Source of the DNA: Hydrogenophaga sp.
GTDB lineage: Bacteria > Pseudomonadota > Gammaproteobacteria > Burkholderiales > Burkholderiaceae_C
DNA: 51,468 nucleotides
NCBI GenBank assembly: GCA_011391495.1
Contig: JAABQK010000017.1
Coordinates: 1-51,468, forward strand
Direction: 5' to 3'
Shown: in pieces, positions 35,543-44,563 of the stretch
Layout: every line of letters begins with the position of its first letter
How positions within the stretch are numbered: the stretch's first letter is position 1
The notes under the pieces: model-generated
Seen by the model: only the letters and a program-made list of their open reading frames with translations
Told to the model about the DNA's origin: nothing
Database searches by the model: none
Made by a program: the position numbers and the translations under genes

Positions 35543-35851
35543 CTACCTGGACCGACCCAGCCGGGTCTGCAGACGGTCCAGCACCTCGACCACCGCTTGA
35601 GAAGCCGCGCCGCCAGCCGCCTGCCGGGCCAGCTCCTGCTCGGCGACCGACAGGTTCAGCCGCACGTAGGTGCTGTCCAGTGCGTGGCGCGTGGCCAGCA
35701 GTTGCTGGGCGATCTTGGTGCAGTCGGCATCGTCTTCCAGCAGCTTCTGCAACCCCCGCACCTGCCCCTCGGCACGGCGCAGGCGGTGCATCAGCTCGGC
35801 CTTGCGCCCGGCTGTCAGGGCCTGCGGGGTATCGGGTGCGTCGTCGCTCAT
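35543..35851 (-). CDS. CsoR/RcnR/FrmR-family (DUF156) regulator with atypical ligands
   Basis: A 102-residue all-helical DNA-binding repressor. Ungapped alignment with known members places Cys44 at the conserved first ligand, but the next two ligand positions, 25 and 29 residues later, are Val69 and Glu73 instead of His and Cys/His. His56 is an extra candidate ligand. It therefore lacks the usual Cu(I), Ni/Co or formaldehyde-sensor set and the second cysteine of persulfide sensors. It is the last gene of a five-gene row (MFP, RND, DUF2892, TDT, regulator), 17 nt after the TDT gene. Confidence 0.85.
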   Translation of the reverse strand: MSDDAPDTPQALTAGRKAELMHRLRRAEGQVRGLQKLLEDDADCTKIAQQLLATRHALDSTYVRLNLSVAEQELARQAAGGAASQAVVEVLDRLQTRLGRSR

Positions 35852-35868
35852 GGCGGTTCGGCAGGGGC

Positions 35869-36915
35869 TCAGGCAGACGCGGGAATGATGTTGGCCACCG
35901 GTTCGGGCGCGAGCAGGGAGCCGTCGCGCAGACCGCGCACGGTCGCGAAGCCCAGCCACAACACGATGATGGACGTGGCGGCCAGCAGCAGCACACCGGC
36001 GTTCTGCAGCAGGCCGTGCCAGCGGCTGTCGGGCTGCAGCTCGGCCAGGCGCAGGGTGAGCGTGGTGAAGGCGGCGAACGGAAAGGACAGTGCCCAGAAC
36101 GCCACCCCAAAGGGCTGACCGGCCATGCGCCGCACGACAGGCAACAACCACAGCAGGAAGAACAGACCGATGCCCCAGGCGGCCTGCACCAGTGGCAAGG
36201 GGGCCTGCATCTGCGCCAGTGCCAGCCCGATCACCGCCGGCGGCGCGAGGGTGATGAACCAGGCCGGCAAGACGCGTTCGGGCACCGGGCTGTGGGCGAT
36301 GCGCCGCGCCAGGATCAGCGTGAGCACGACGGGCCAGAAGAAGACACCGATGCCCATCTGCGCCGCCGACCAGCCGTCGATGCCCAGCGGGATGCCCGCC
36401 AGTGGTGCCACCACATTGCCCACCACCGGGATCAGCAACACCGGCGTGACCGAAGGCCAGAGCCCGGTCGCACCGGGCTGGCCGGGCTGCGCCGCTGCCG
36501 CTGGCGATATCCAGCGGCTCAGGACCCAGAGCGTGGCCCACAGCTGCGTGAGGCTGCCCAGCCACCAGACGGCGCGCCACCCCACCGCCAGGCCGCCGCT
36601 GGCACCCCCAAGGGCCACGCCCACGGTGGCCAGCAGCAGCAGCGACACCGGCAAGGTCGCCACGAAGGCGTGGCGCACCGGGTGCTTCAGATCTTCGGCC
36701 AGGGCCTGTGGGTAGCGCGACACCCGCAGCAGCGAAGCGAGGAACAGCACCAGAAACACCAACGCGGCCACGAGCCCGATCACGAGCGAAACGCCGCTGG
36801 CCATGTCGCCCAGCACGCTCTGCCCGCGGTGCCAGGCCAGGGACAGGCCACAAAGGCCCATGACCAGGGCGAACCAGCCGGGCATGAGGAATTTCAGAGG
36901 GTTGGGGCTGGTCAT
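35869..36915 (-). CDS. TDT/SLAC1-family anion transporter
   Basis: The 348-residue product has ten hydrophobic segments and the TDT/SLAC1 start, NPLKFLMPGWFALVMGLCGLSLAW. Family members include TehA-like channels and the yeast sulfite exporter Ssu1. The ATG at 36915 is preferred; the frame is open 22 codons earlier but without membrane character. It lies 110 nt after DUF2892 and 17 nt before the DUF156 regulator gene, suggesting coregulation. Confidence 0.85.
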   Translation of the reverse strand: MTSPNPLKFLMPGWFALVMGLCGLSLAWHRGQSVLGDMASGVSLVIGLVAALVFLVLFLASLLRVSRYPQALAEDLKHPVRHAFVATLPVSLLLLATVGVALGGASGGLAVGWRAVWWLGSLTQLWATLWVLSRWISPAAAAQPGQPGATGLWPSVTPVLLIPVVGNVVAPLAGIPLGIDGWSAAQMGIGVFFWPVVLTLILARRIAHSPVPERVLPAWFITLAPPAVIGLALAQMQAPLPLVQAAWGIGLFFLLWLLPVVRRMAGQPFGVAFWALSFPFAAFTTLTLRLAELQPDSRWHGLLQNAGVLLLAATSIIVLWLGFATVRGLRDGSLLAPEPVANIIPASA

Positions 36916-37025
36916 GAGCAAGCTTTCGATGGGTCGGCGCAAGACAAACGGTCCACCGACGGGTGCGCGGTGGCGACGCACCGGGCGGCGCCGCCAGACG
37001 ACACCCGCACGGTGGTCTCAGGACT

Positions 37026-37262
37026 TCAGTTGCATTTGCCGCCGGAGCAAGATCCATTGCCTTCGGGCACACCCAGCTTCTTGAACAGAATGCCAGGCGG
37101 GCAGAAGCCGGTGATGCCGGACTGGAACAGGTTGAAACCGGCGAAGGCGGTCAGCGCGAGGAACCACTCGCTGACAAAGATCGGACTGCCTGCGTAGCCC
37201 AGGGCCAGCGAAAGCATGACAACAAAACCGGCCATGATGCGGATGTAGCGTTCAACGGTCAT
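37026..37262 (-). CDS. DUF2892 inner-membrane protein with cysteine-rich tail
   Basis: The 78-residue product begins MTVERYIRIMAGFVVMLSLA, the YgaP-like DUF2892 two-helix pattern, and ends GNGSCSGGKCN with two cysteines. DUF2892 domains often accompany rhodanese and sulfur-stress genes. It starts 34 nt after the RND gene. Confidence 0.85.
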   Translation of the reverse strand: MTVERYIRIMAGFVVMLSLALGYAGSPIFVSEWFLALTAFAGFNLFQSGITGFCPPGILFKKLGVPEGNGSCSGGKCN

Positions 37263-37296
37263 TTCAAACTCCTAAGAAAAACAGGGTGGAAAAAAG

Positions 37297-40200
37297 TCAG
37301 GTGGCAGCGGCCGCCAGTGCTTCGTATTTGCGGCGGTACACCGCGTAATACAAGACCGGGATCACCACCAGCGTGAGCAGGGTGGAGACGGCGATGCCGA
37401 AGATCAGCGACACGGCCAGGCCGTTGAAGATCGGATCGTCGAGGATGAAGAAGGCGCCCATCATGGCGGCCAGGCCGGTCAGGGCGATCGGCTGCGCGCG
37501 CACCGCGGCGGACTGCACCACGGCCTCGGCAAACGGCACGCCGCGCGCGGTTTCCAGCTCGATGAAGTCCACCAGCAGGATGGAGTTGCGCACGATGATG
37601 CCGGCCAGCGCGATCATGCCGATCATGGAGGTGGCGGTGTATTGCGCGTTGAGCAGGGCGTGGCCCGGCATCACGCCGATGATGGTGAGCGGGATCGGCG
37701 CCATGATGATCAGCGGCGTGATGTAGCTCTTGAACTGCGCCACCACCAGCAGGTAGATCAGGATCAGGCCGACACCGTAGGCCGCGCCCATATCGCGGAA
37801 GGTTTCATAGGTGATCTGCCACTCGCCGTCCCACTTCACCGCGTACTGGCGGTAAGGGTCCTTGGGCTGGCTGATCCAGTATTCACCGAGCTCGCCCGTG
37901 TTGGGCAGCGCCGTCTGTCCCATATGGCTGCGGATGCCGAACAGGCCATAGAGCGGCGAGTCCAGCGTGCCGGCCATGTCGCCGAACACATAGGTCACGG
38001 GCAGCATGTCCTTGGTGTAGCGCGGCTGGTCGATCACGCCCCGCTCCACCGTCACCAATTCGGACAGCGGCACCATGACGCCGTTGGCGGCTTTCATGGG
38101 CAGGGCCAGCAAGGCTTCCAGGCCCACCTGCCGGTCCAGCGGCAGCTGCAGGCGCACCGGCACCGCGAACTTGGCATGACCGTCGTGCAGCCAGGCTGCG
38201 TCCGAGCCCGACAGCGCGGCGTAGACCGTCTGCGCGATCACCTGCACCGGGATGCCGAGCGATTCGGCGCGCTGGCGCTGGATGCGCAGGAAGGCGCGCG
38301 GAGCGGCTTCCTTGAGCGAGGTGTCGACGCCCACGATGTCGGGCGTGGCCTGGTACGCCGCGGCCACGCGCTGGGCGAGTTCGGCGCGACCCTTCTGATC
38401 GGGGCCATAGACCTCGGCCACGATGGGCGACATGACCGGCGGGCCGGGCGGCACTTCCACCACCTTGATGCGCGCGCCATGGACCGCGGCAATTTTCTCC
38501 AGCTCCGGGCGGTGACGCTGCGCGATGGCGTGGCTCTTTTCGCTGCGGTCGTGCGCGTCGACCAGGTTGACCTGCAGGTCGCCGCTTTCCGCTTCGGCAC
38601 GCAGGTAGTACTGGCGCACCAGGCCGTTGAACGTGATCGGGCTGGCCGTGCCGGCGTAGCCCTGCACGTTGGCCACCTCGGGCTGGGCCGCGAGGAAGGC
38701 CGTCATGTCCTGCAGCGCAGCGGTGGTGTCTTCCAGGGGCGTGCCGGCGGGCATGTCGAGCACCACCTGGTACTCGCTCTTGTTGTCGAAGGGCAGCATC
38801 TTGAGCACCACGCCAACGAACGAGTTCGGCACCAGCGCCAGGCTCACCGAGAGCAGCAGCGCACCGCCAATGCCGGCGGCCAGCAGCCAGCGCTTCTTCG
38901 TGCTTTGCAGCAGGGGCGTGAGCGTGCGGGTGAAGAAATTTTGCAGCGTGCGCGTGATCTTGCCCGGGCCGTGCGCGGCGTGGCCGGCACCCGTCTGCGT
39001 CAGCTTGAGCGCGAGCCAGGGCGTGACGGTGAAGGCGATCGCCAGCGAGATCGCCATGCCCATGCTGGCGTTGATCGGAATCGGACTCATGTACGGGCCC
39101 ATCAGGCCGCTCACGAAGGCCATGGGCAGCAACGCCGCGATGACGGTGAAGGTGGCGAGGATGGTGGGGCCGCCCACCTCGTCCACCGCGCGCGGGATGA
39201 TCACCGACAGCGGCACGTCGGGCGTGAGCATGCGGTGGCGGTGGATGTTCTCCACCACCACGATGGCGTCGTCCACGAGGATGCCGATGGAGAAGATGAG
39301 CGCGAACAGCGACACGCGGTTGAGCGTGAAGCCCCAGGCCCAGCTGGCGAACAGCGTGGCGGTCAGCGTGAGGATCACCGCCGCACCGACGATGATGGCC
39401 TCGCGCCGGCCCAGGGCGAGACCCACCAGAATGATCACGCTGCCGGTGGCGAAGATGAGTTTCTGGATCAGCTTGTTGGCCTTGGCGGCGGCGGTCTCGC
39501 CGTAGTCGCGTGTGATGGCGACTTCGAAATCGTCGGGTATCACGGTGTTCTTGAGGGTGTCGAGGCGCTCGCGCACGCCGCGCGCCACGTCGACCGCGTT
39601 TTCACCCGGCTTCTTGGTGACCGTGATCGTCACGGCCGGGTGGTTCTGGCCCTTCTGGCCGGCCAGGGCGTCGTCGGCCGCGGCACCGGGCGTGAACCAG
39701 ACGTAGCGTTTCGGCAACTGGGCGCCGGCTTCCACCCGGGCCACCTCGCGCAGGTAGACCGGACGGCCCTCACCCGCCCGGCCAGTGACGCCGACCACGA
39801 TGTCGCCCACATCCTGCGCGCTCTGCAGAAACTCGCCCGTCTCCACGCTGAGCATGCCGGGCTCGCCGGGTGCGGCGCCAGGGTTGATCACCGAACCCGA
39901 AGGCATGGCCTGGTTGGCCGAGGCAATGGCCCCCTGCAACGCCTGCACGCTGACGCCACGCTCGCGCAATCGGGCCGGATCCAGCCACACATGCACCGCG
40001 CGGCCCGGGCCACCGATGGTGACCACTTCGCGCGTGCCGGGCACGCGCTTGAGTTCGGTCTCCACCGCATGCGCCACACGTTCCAGGTCAAGAGCGCTCT
40101 GCGCGTCCTTGGTCCAGAGCGTGGCCGCCAGCACCGGCACGTCGTCGATGCCCTTGGGCTTGACGATCGGGGTGAGCACGCCCAGGCCCTGGGGCAGCCA

Positions 40201-40620
40201 GTCCTGGTTGGCGTTGAGCACGTCGTACAGGCGCACCAGCGCGTCGGTGCGTGGCACACCCACCTTGAACTGGACCGTGAGCACCGCCACGCCGGGGCGC
40301 GCCACGGAGTAGGTGTGCTCAATGCCCTGGATCTGCGACAGCACATGTTCGGCCGGTGCCGCCACCATCTTTTCCACGTCCGCGCTGGATGCCCCGGGGA
40401 AGGGGATCAGCACGTTGGCCATGGTCACGTTGATCTGCGGCTCTTCTTCCCGCGGCGTCACCATGACGGCGAAGAAACCCAGCAGCAGCGCCACCAGCGC
40501 CAGCAGGGGCGTGATGGCGTTGGCCTGGAAGGCGCGGGCCACCGAACCGGAGAAACCCAGTTTTTCGGAGGCGCCGGCTGGGCTGGTGCCCGGCGGCGTG
40601 TGGTCGTGTTCTTGGCTCAT
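37297..40620 (-). CDS. RND-family efflux pump inner-membrane subunit
   Basis: The 1107-residue product is a proton-driven RND transporter with twelve membrane segments and two large periplasmic loops. The proton-relay aspartate pair is Asp450-Asp451 in GILVDDAIVVVEN, as in AcrB. The N-terminal TPREEEPQINV and SADVEKMVAAPAEH segments match the widespread MexF/VexF-like group of unknown substrate. The start at 40620 (MSQEHDHTPP) is preferred over a 25-codon extension. It follows the membrane-fusion gene by 10 nt. Confidence 0.93.
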   Translation of the reverse strand: MSQEHDHTPPGTSPAGASEKLGFSGSVARAFQANAITPLLALVALLLGFFAVMVTPREEEPQINVTMANVLIPFPGASSADVEKMVAAPAEHVLSQIQGIEHTYSVARPGVAVLTVQFKVGVPRTDALVRLYDVLNANQDWLPQGLGVLTPIVKPKGIDDVPVLAATLWTKDAQSALDLERVAHAVETELKRVPGTREVVTIGGPGRAVHVWLDPARLRERGVSVQALQGAIASANQAMPSGSVINPGAAPGEPGMLSVETGEFLQSAQDVGDIVVGVTGRAGEGRPVYLREVARVEAGAQLPKRYVWFTPGAAADDALAGQKGQNHPAVTITVTKKPGENAVDVARGVRERLDTLKNTVIPDDFEVAITRDYGETAAAKANKLIQKLIFATGSVIILVGLALGRREAIIVGAAVILTLTATLFASWAWGFTLNRVSLFALIFSIGILVDDAIVVVENIHRHRMLTPDVPLSVIIPRAVDEVGGPTILATFTVIAALLPMAFVSGLMGPYMSPIPINASMGMAISLAIAFTVTPWLALKLTQTGAGHAAHGPGKITRTLQNFFTRTLTPLLQSTKKRWLLAAGIGGALLLSVSLALVPNSFVGVVLKMLPFDNKSEYQVVLDMPAGTPLEDTTAALQDMTAFLAAQPEVANVQGYAGTASPITFNGLVRQYYLRAEAESGDLQVNLVDAHDRSEKSHAIAQRHRPELEKIAAVHGARIKVVEVPPGPPVMSPIVAEVYGPDQKGRAELAQRVAAAYQATPDIVGVDTSLKEAAPRAFLRIQRQRAESLGIPVQVIAQTVYAALSGSDAAWLHDGHAKFAVPVRLQLPLDRQVGLEALLALPMKAANGVMVPLSELVTVERGVIDQPRYTKDMLPVTYVFGDMAGTLDSPLYGLFGIRSHMGQTALPNTGELGEYWISQPKDPYRQYAVKWDGEWQITYETFRDMGAAYGVGLILIYLLVVAQFKSYITPLIIMAPIPLTIIGVMPGHALLNAQYTATSMIGMIALAGIIVRNSILLVDFIELETARGVPFAEAVVQSAAVRAQPIALTGLAAMMGAFFILDDPIFNGLAVSLIFGIAVSTLLTLVVIPVLYYAVYRRKYEALAAAAT

Positions 40621-40630
40621 GGTACCGTCC

Positions 40631-41815
40631 TCACTGAGCCACCGGCACGGCACCCGCCAGACCGGCACGCACCGGGTCCAGCGCCACGCGGTCACCCGCT
40701 TTCAGGCCCGCCAGCACTTCCACACCCGCGGTACCGTGAGAGGCTCCCGTGCGCACCGCACGCAGCGCAAAACCGGCGGGTTTGCCTTCACCCTTGGTGG
40801 CCACCACATACACGCCGGTCAGTTCACCGCGGCGCAGCAGTGCGGTATCGGGCACCAGCAGCCGCTGGCTGTCCGGTGAGCCCGCACCACCGACGAAACG
40901 CACACGCACCTGGCGACCGGGCACCTGGTTGGCGCCATCGGCCTCACTCAGGTCCAGCCGCCACTCCACCGTCTGCGACACCGGGTCGGCCGCGGGCAGA
41001 CTGGTCTTGGCGGCCGGGCTCACCCATCGGTCCGTGCCGGGCAGCTGCACCTCGATGCGTTGCGCCTGCTGCGCCAGCGTCTGCTGGGAGGCCGGTACAT
41101 GCACCACCGCGCGGATCGGCTGCGGGGCGTACACCGTGAGCACCGGGGAACCCGGCAGGGCCAGGGCACCGGCTTCGGCGTGTGTCTGCAACACCCAGCC
41201 GTCGTACGGCGCCGTCAGGCGGGTGAAGCCCTGGGCCACGCTGGCCTGGGTCTGACCCGCACGGGCCGCCGCTGCACCCGCCTGAGCGGCCTTGTACTGG
41301 GCGAGCGCCGAGTCGAGCGCCGCCTGGGCCACGAAACCCTGAGCGCGCAGGTCGCGCGTGCGCTCGTAGGCGGCCCTGGCATTGGCCAGGTTGGCATCGG
41401 CCTGCGCGAAGCTGGCCTGCGCCTGGGCCACCCCGGCCTGGGTGGCACGGTCGTCGATCACGGCCAGCACCTGGCCCGCCTTGACGCGGTCACCCGCCTT
41501 GACCGACAGCGTGGCGATGCGGCCCGAGGCCTGGGCCGACAGCACGCTCTGGCGCACCGCCTGCAGGTTGCCGTCCAGCTGCAGCCCGGCGCCCACGGCC
41601 TGGGCGCCGACCTGCAGCACCGGCACCTGCGGCGCGGCCACCCGGGTCTCGTCCGCCGCCCGCACCCCGCCCGACAGCAGCAGGCCCGCTCCGGTCACAA
41701 GGGCCAGCGTGAATCCGCCCAGCACCCAACGGCGCTGGCCGGTGCCAGCCTGCGTCAGCGACGGGGTAGCGACGGTCGGGGCATGCGAAATTCGGCGGGA
41801 AATCCGGGCGTTCAT
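40631..41815 (-). CDS. RND efflux membrane-fusion (periplasmic adaptor) protein
   Basis: The 394-residue product has an N-terminal membrane anchor (about 30-50), a lipoyl-like half-domain, a coiled-coil hairpin (about 110-195) and a beta-barrel domain of the HlyD/AcrA type. It links the RND pump to an outer-membrane channel. No outer-membrane factor gene is present here. It is the first gene of the minus-strand row, with AGGAGA shortly before its ATG and a strong promoter about 27 nt upstream. Confidence 0.92.
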   Translation of the reverse strand: MNARISRRISHAPTVATPSLTQAGTGQRRWVLGGFTLALVTGAGLLLSGGVRAADETRVAAPQVPVLQVGAQAVGAGLQLDGNLQAVRQSVLSAQASGRIATLSVKAGDRVKAGQVLAVIDDRATQAGVAQAQASFAQADANLANARAAYERTRDLRAQGFVAQAALDSALAQYKAAQAGAAAARAGQTQASVAQGFTRLTAPYDGWVLQTHAEAGALALPGSPVLTVYAPQPIRAVVHVPASQQTLAQQAQRIEVQLPGTDRWVSPAAKTSLPAADPVSQTVEWRLDLSEADGANQVPGRQVRVRFVGGAGSPDSQRLLVPDTALLRRGELTGVYVVATKGEGKPAGFALRAVRTGASHGTAGVEVLAGLKAGDRVALDPVRAGLAGAVPVAQ

Positions 41816-41841
41816 GGTGTGCTTTCTCCTATACGGACCAC

Positions 41842-41870
41842 AGTATACACATATACCCCCAGGGGTACAA
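41842..41870 (-). promoter_or_regulatory. Promoter with overlapping CsoR-type operator for the RND operon
   Basis: On the minus strand TTGTAC (41865-41870), 17 bases and TATACT (41842-41847) form a good sigma-70 promoter. A perfect palindrome, TACCCC-CA-GGGGTA (41854-41867), overlaps the -35 edge and spacer. C/G-tract inverted repeats with AT flanks are the usual operators of CsoR/RcnR-family repressors, and such a gene is the last in this row. A repressor bound here would block the promoter. The transcript would start near 41835. Confidence 0.8.
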
Positions 41871-41975
41871 TGACATCGAGGTTCCTGCCCCTGCCGGCAC
41901 GGCGGTCTGGCAAGGACTGGCTTCGCGTATTAGGTAACGGCCGGGCTGGACAAGCAAGAGGAACGGCGGCGGCGC

Positions 41976-43103
41976 CTAGGATGCTGCAAACGGCACGCGG
42001 GGCGCCACTGCGCACAGCAGCTCATAGGCAATCGTCCCGGCCGACGCGGCCACCTCGTCCACCGGCAGCATCCCGCCCGCCGCAGAGCGCCCCCACAGCA
42101 CCACCTCGGACCCGATGCCACAGGGCACCCCGGCGGCGTCCAGCGGCGAAAGGTCCACCGTGATCATGTCCATGCTCACCCGGCCCACGACCCGCGTGCG
42201 CACCCCGCCCACCAGCACCGGCGTGCCGGTCGGCGCATGGCGCGGGTAGCCGTCGGCGTAGCCACAGGCCGCCACACCCACGCGCAGGGGCGTGTCCGCG
42301 CTGAAGGTCGAGCCATAGCCCACGGTGTCGCCCGCCTGCAGCTGCTGCACGCCAATCAGACGGCTGGCCAGCGTCAGGGTCGGCTGCAGATGCCAGCCAG
42401 CGGCACTGCCTGCCGGAAAATCGGGCGCGCTGCCGTAGAGCGCAATCCCCTCACGAACCCAGTCGGCGGCCAGCGTGCTCACGCCCTCGCCGCGCAGGGG
42501 CGACTGGGCGTGCCGCAGGATGGCCGCGCTGTTGCACAGGGTGCGCTCACCCGGCAGGTCGGCCGTGGCGGCCTCGAAGGCGGCCACCTGGTGGGCGATG
42601 CCACGCGGGCCGTCGGCGTCGCTGAAGTGCGTCATGAGCGAGATCTCGTCCACCTGCGGCAGCGCGTTGAGTCGAGCCCACGCCGCGCGAAAGGCGGTGG
42701 GCGCGAAGCCCAGGCGGTTCATGCCGCTGTTGAGCTTGAGGAAGACGCGGTGCGGCACCTGCGTCTTGTGGGCCGCCAGCCAGTCGATCTGCTCGGTGCA
42801 GTGCACCGTGTGCCACAGATGCAGGCGCGAACAGAGCTCCAGATCGCGTGGCTCGAACACCCCTTCGAGCAGCAGGATCGGGCCACGCCAGTCCAGCGCA
42901 CGGATCCGTTCGGCCTCGGCCAGGTCCAGCAGGGCAAAGCCATCCGCGGACCGCAGAGCGTCAAAACAGCGCTCGATGCCGTGTCCGTAGGCATTGGCCT
43001 TGACCACCGCCCAGACGCGGGCGTCGGGCACGCGCAGGCGGGCCTGGTTCAGGTTGTGCTGCAGGGCTTCGGGGTGGACGGTGGCGAGGATCGGACGGGG
43101 CAT
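41976..43103 (-). CDS. alr: Alanine racemase
   Basis: PLP enzyme that supplies D-alanine for peptidoglycan. The 375-residue product has the PLP lysine Lys35 in [10 protein letters not shown], the TIM-barrel [12 protein letters not shown] segment, the catalytic Tyr in TVGYGSTF, and the C-terminal [12 protein letters not shown] domain. It could equally be named dadX. It is divergent from lplT. Confidence 0.95.
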   Translation of the reverse strand: MPRPILATVHPEALQHNLNQARLRVPDARVWAVVKANAYGHGIERCFDALRSADGFALLDLAEAERIRALDWRGPILLLEGVFEPRDLELCSRLHLWHTVHCTEQIDWLAAHKTQVPHRVFLKLNSGMNRLGFAPTAFRAAWARLNALPQVDEISLMTHFSDADGPRGIAHQVAAFEAATADLPGERTLCNSAAILRHAQSPLRGEGVSTLAADWVREGIALYGSAPDFPAGSAAGWHLQPTLTLASRLIGVQQLQAGDTVGYGSTFSADTPLRVGVAACGYADGYPRHAPTGTPVLVGGVRTRVVGRVSMDMITVDLSPLDAAGVPCGIGSEVVLWGRSAAGGMLPVDEVAASAGTIAYELLCAVAPRVPFAAS

Positions 43104-43256
43104 GGCGGGTGGGCAGGGTGCGGCCGGGGGATTTACAGACGGTCACATATGCCGTGCTATAACCCAGCATCGTTGGAGACCGGACGTCGAACTTTCGCAC
43201 AAAAATGCCGCCTCAAGCCCTGCGCTTGACCAGGTCTGGCCCCCAAAATCATCTTC

Positions 43257-44540
43257 ATGAAGCGCGGCTTCTACACCATCATGACGGCGCAGTTTTTCAG
43301 CTCCCTGGCTGACAACGCGCTGTTCGTGGCCGCTATCGAACTGCTCCGCAGCCGCGCTGCGCCCGAATGGCAAAGTGCGGCACTGGTGCCGCTGTTTGCG
43401 CTGTTCTACGTCGCGCTGGCGCCTTTCGTGGGCGCGTTCGCCGACGCCAGGCCCAAGGGCCAGGTGATGTTTGTCAGCAACGCCATCAAGGTGGTGGGCT
43501 GCCTGCTGATGCTGGTGGGCGTGCACCCACTGCTGGCCTACACCCTGGTGGGCCTGGGTGCAGCCGCCTACTCTCCCGCCAAGTACGGCATCCTCACCGA
43601 ACTGCTGCCGCCTTCGCAGCTGGTCAAGGCGAACGGCTGGATCGAAGGCCTGACCATCGCTTCCATCATCCTGGGCGTGCTGCTCGGCGGACAGCTCGTG
43701 GCACCCTGGGTGTCGGCCAGGCTGCTGGCCCTGGACCTGCCGGGCCTGCACACGGGCATCCAACACCCGGCCGAGGCGGCGATCGCCGCGCTGGTGCTGG
43801 TGTACGCGCTGGCGGCCTGGTTCAACACCCGCATCCCGCTCACCGGTGTGACGCCGCGCCCGATGCCGAAGAACCCGCTGGCCCTGCTGCCGGATTTTTG
43901 GCGCTGCAACAGCCGGCTCTGGCGAGACCACCTCGGTCAGATCTCCCTGTCCACCACCACGCTGTTCTGGGGCGTCTCGGGCAACCTGCGTTACATCGTG
44001 CTGGCCTGGGCCGGCGCCGCGCTGGGCTACAGCACCACGCAGGCCTCGTCACTCGTCGGCGTGGTGGCGCTGGGCACCGCGGTGGGCGCGGTGGTCGCCT
44101 CCATGCGCATGCGGCTGGAGCAGGCCACGCGCGTGATGCCGCTGGGCATTGCCATGGGCGTGCTGGTGATCCTGATGAACTTCATCGACAACGTCTGGGT
44201 CGCCGCGCCGTTCCTGGTGCTGCTCGGCGGCCTGGGTGGCTTCCTGGTGGTGCCGATGAACGCGCTGCTGCAGCACCGCGGACACAACCTCATGGGCGCG
44301 GGCCGCTCGATCGCGGTGCAGAACTTCAACGAACAGGCCTGCATCCTCGTGCTGGGTGCGGCGTACAGCTTCTCCACCGCGGCCGGCCTGTCGGCCTTTG
44401 CGGCCATCACCGCCTTCGGCCTGGTGGTGGCCGGCTTCATGTGGCTGATCATGAAATGGCACCAGCACAACCAGCGCCACCACGGCGTGGAGTTGGAACG
44501 GCTGCTGGAGATCGCCCGGCGCGACGATCTCCACGGCTAG
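43257..44540 (+). CDS. lplT: Lysophospholipid transporter LplT-like (MFS)
   Basis: The 427-residue product begins MKRGFYTIMTAQFFSSLADN, as LplT does, with twelve predicted membrane segments. LplT flips lysophospholipids to the inner leaflet for reacylation. The usual partner acyltransferase gene aas is not adjacent, though MFS members of this type stand alone in many betaproteobacteria. The divergent region with alr (43104-43256) contains AT-rich promoter-like sequence. Confidence 0.92.
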   Translation: MKRGFYTIMTAQFFSSLADNALFVAAIELLRSRAAPEWQSAALVPLFALFYVALAPFVGAFADARPKGQVMFVSNAIKVVGCLLMLVGVHPLLAYTLVGLGAAAYSPAKYGILTELLPPSQLVKANGWIEGLTIASIILGVLLGGQLVAPWVSARLLALDLPGLHTGIQHPAEAAIAALVLVYALAAWFNTRIPLTGVTPRPMPKNPLALLPDFWRCNSRLWRDHLGQISLSTTTLFWGVSGNLRYIVLAWAGAALGYSTTQASSLVGVVALGTAVGAVVASMRMRLEQATRVMPLGIAMGVLVILMNFIDNVWVAAPFLVLLGGLGGFLVVPMNALLQHRGHNLMGAGRSIAVQNFNEQACILVLGAAYSFSTAAGLSAFAAITAFGLVVAGFMWLIMKWHQHNQRHHGVELERLLEIARRDDLHG

Positions 44541-44563
44541 CCCCCGCGCGCCGCGCCGGAGGT

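Noticed and set aside
37642..41139. Very long plus-strand open frame antisense to the RND and membrane-fusion genes
   Set aside because: GC-rich codon bias on the minus strand keeps the antisense frame open. The translation is rich in His, Arg, Gly and Gln with no domain, while the minus strand encodes clear RND and MFP proteins.
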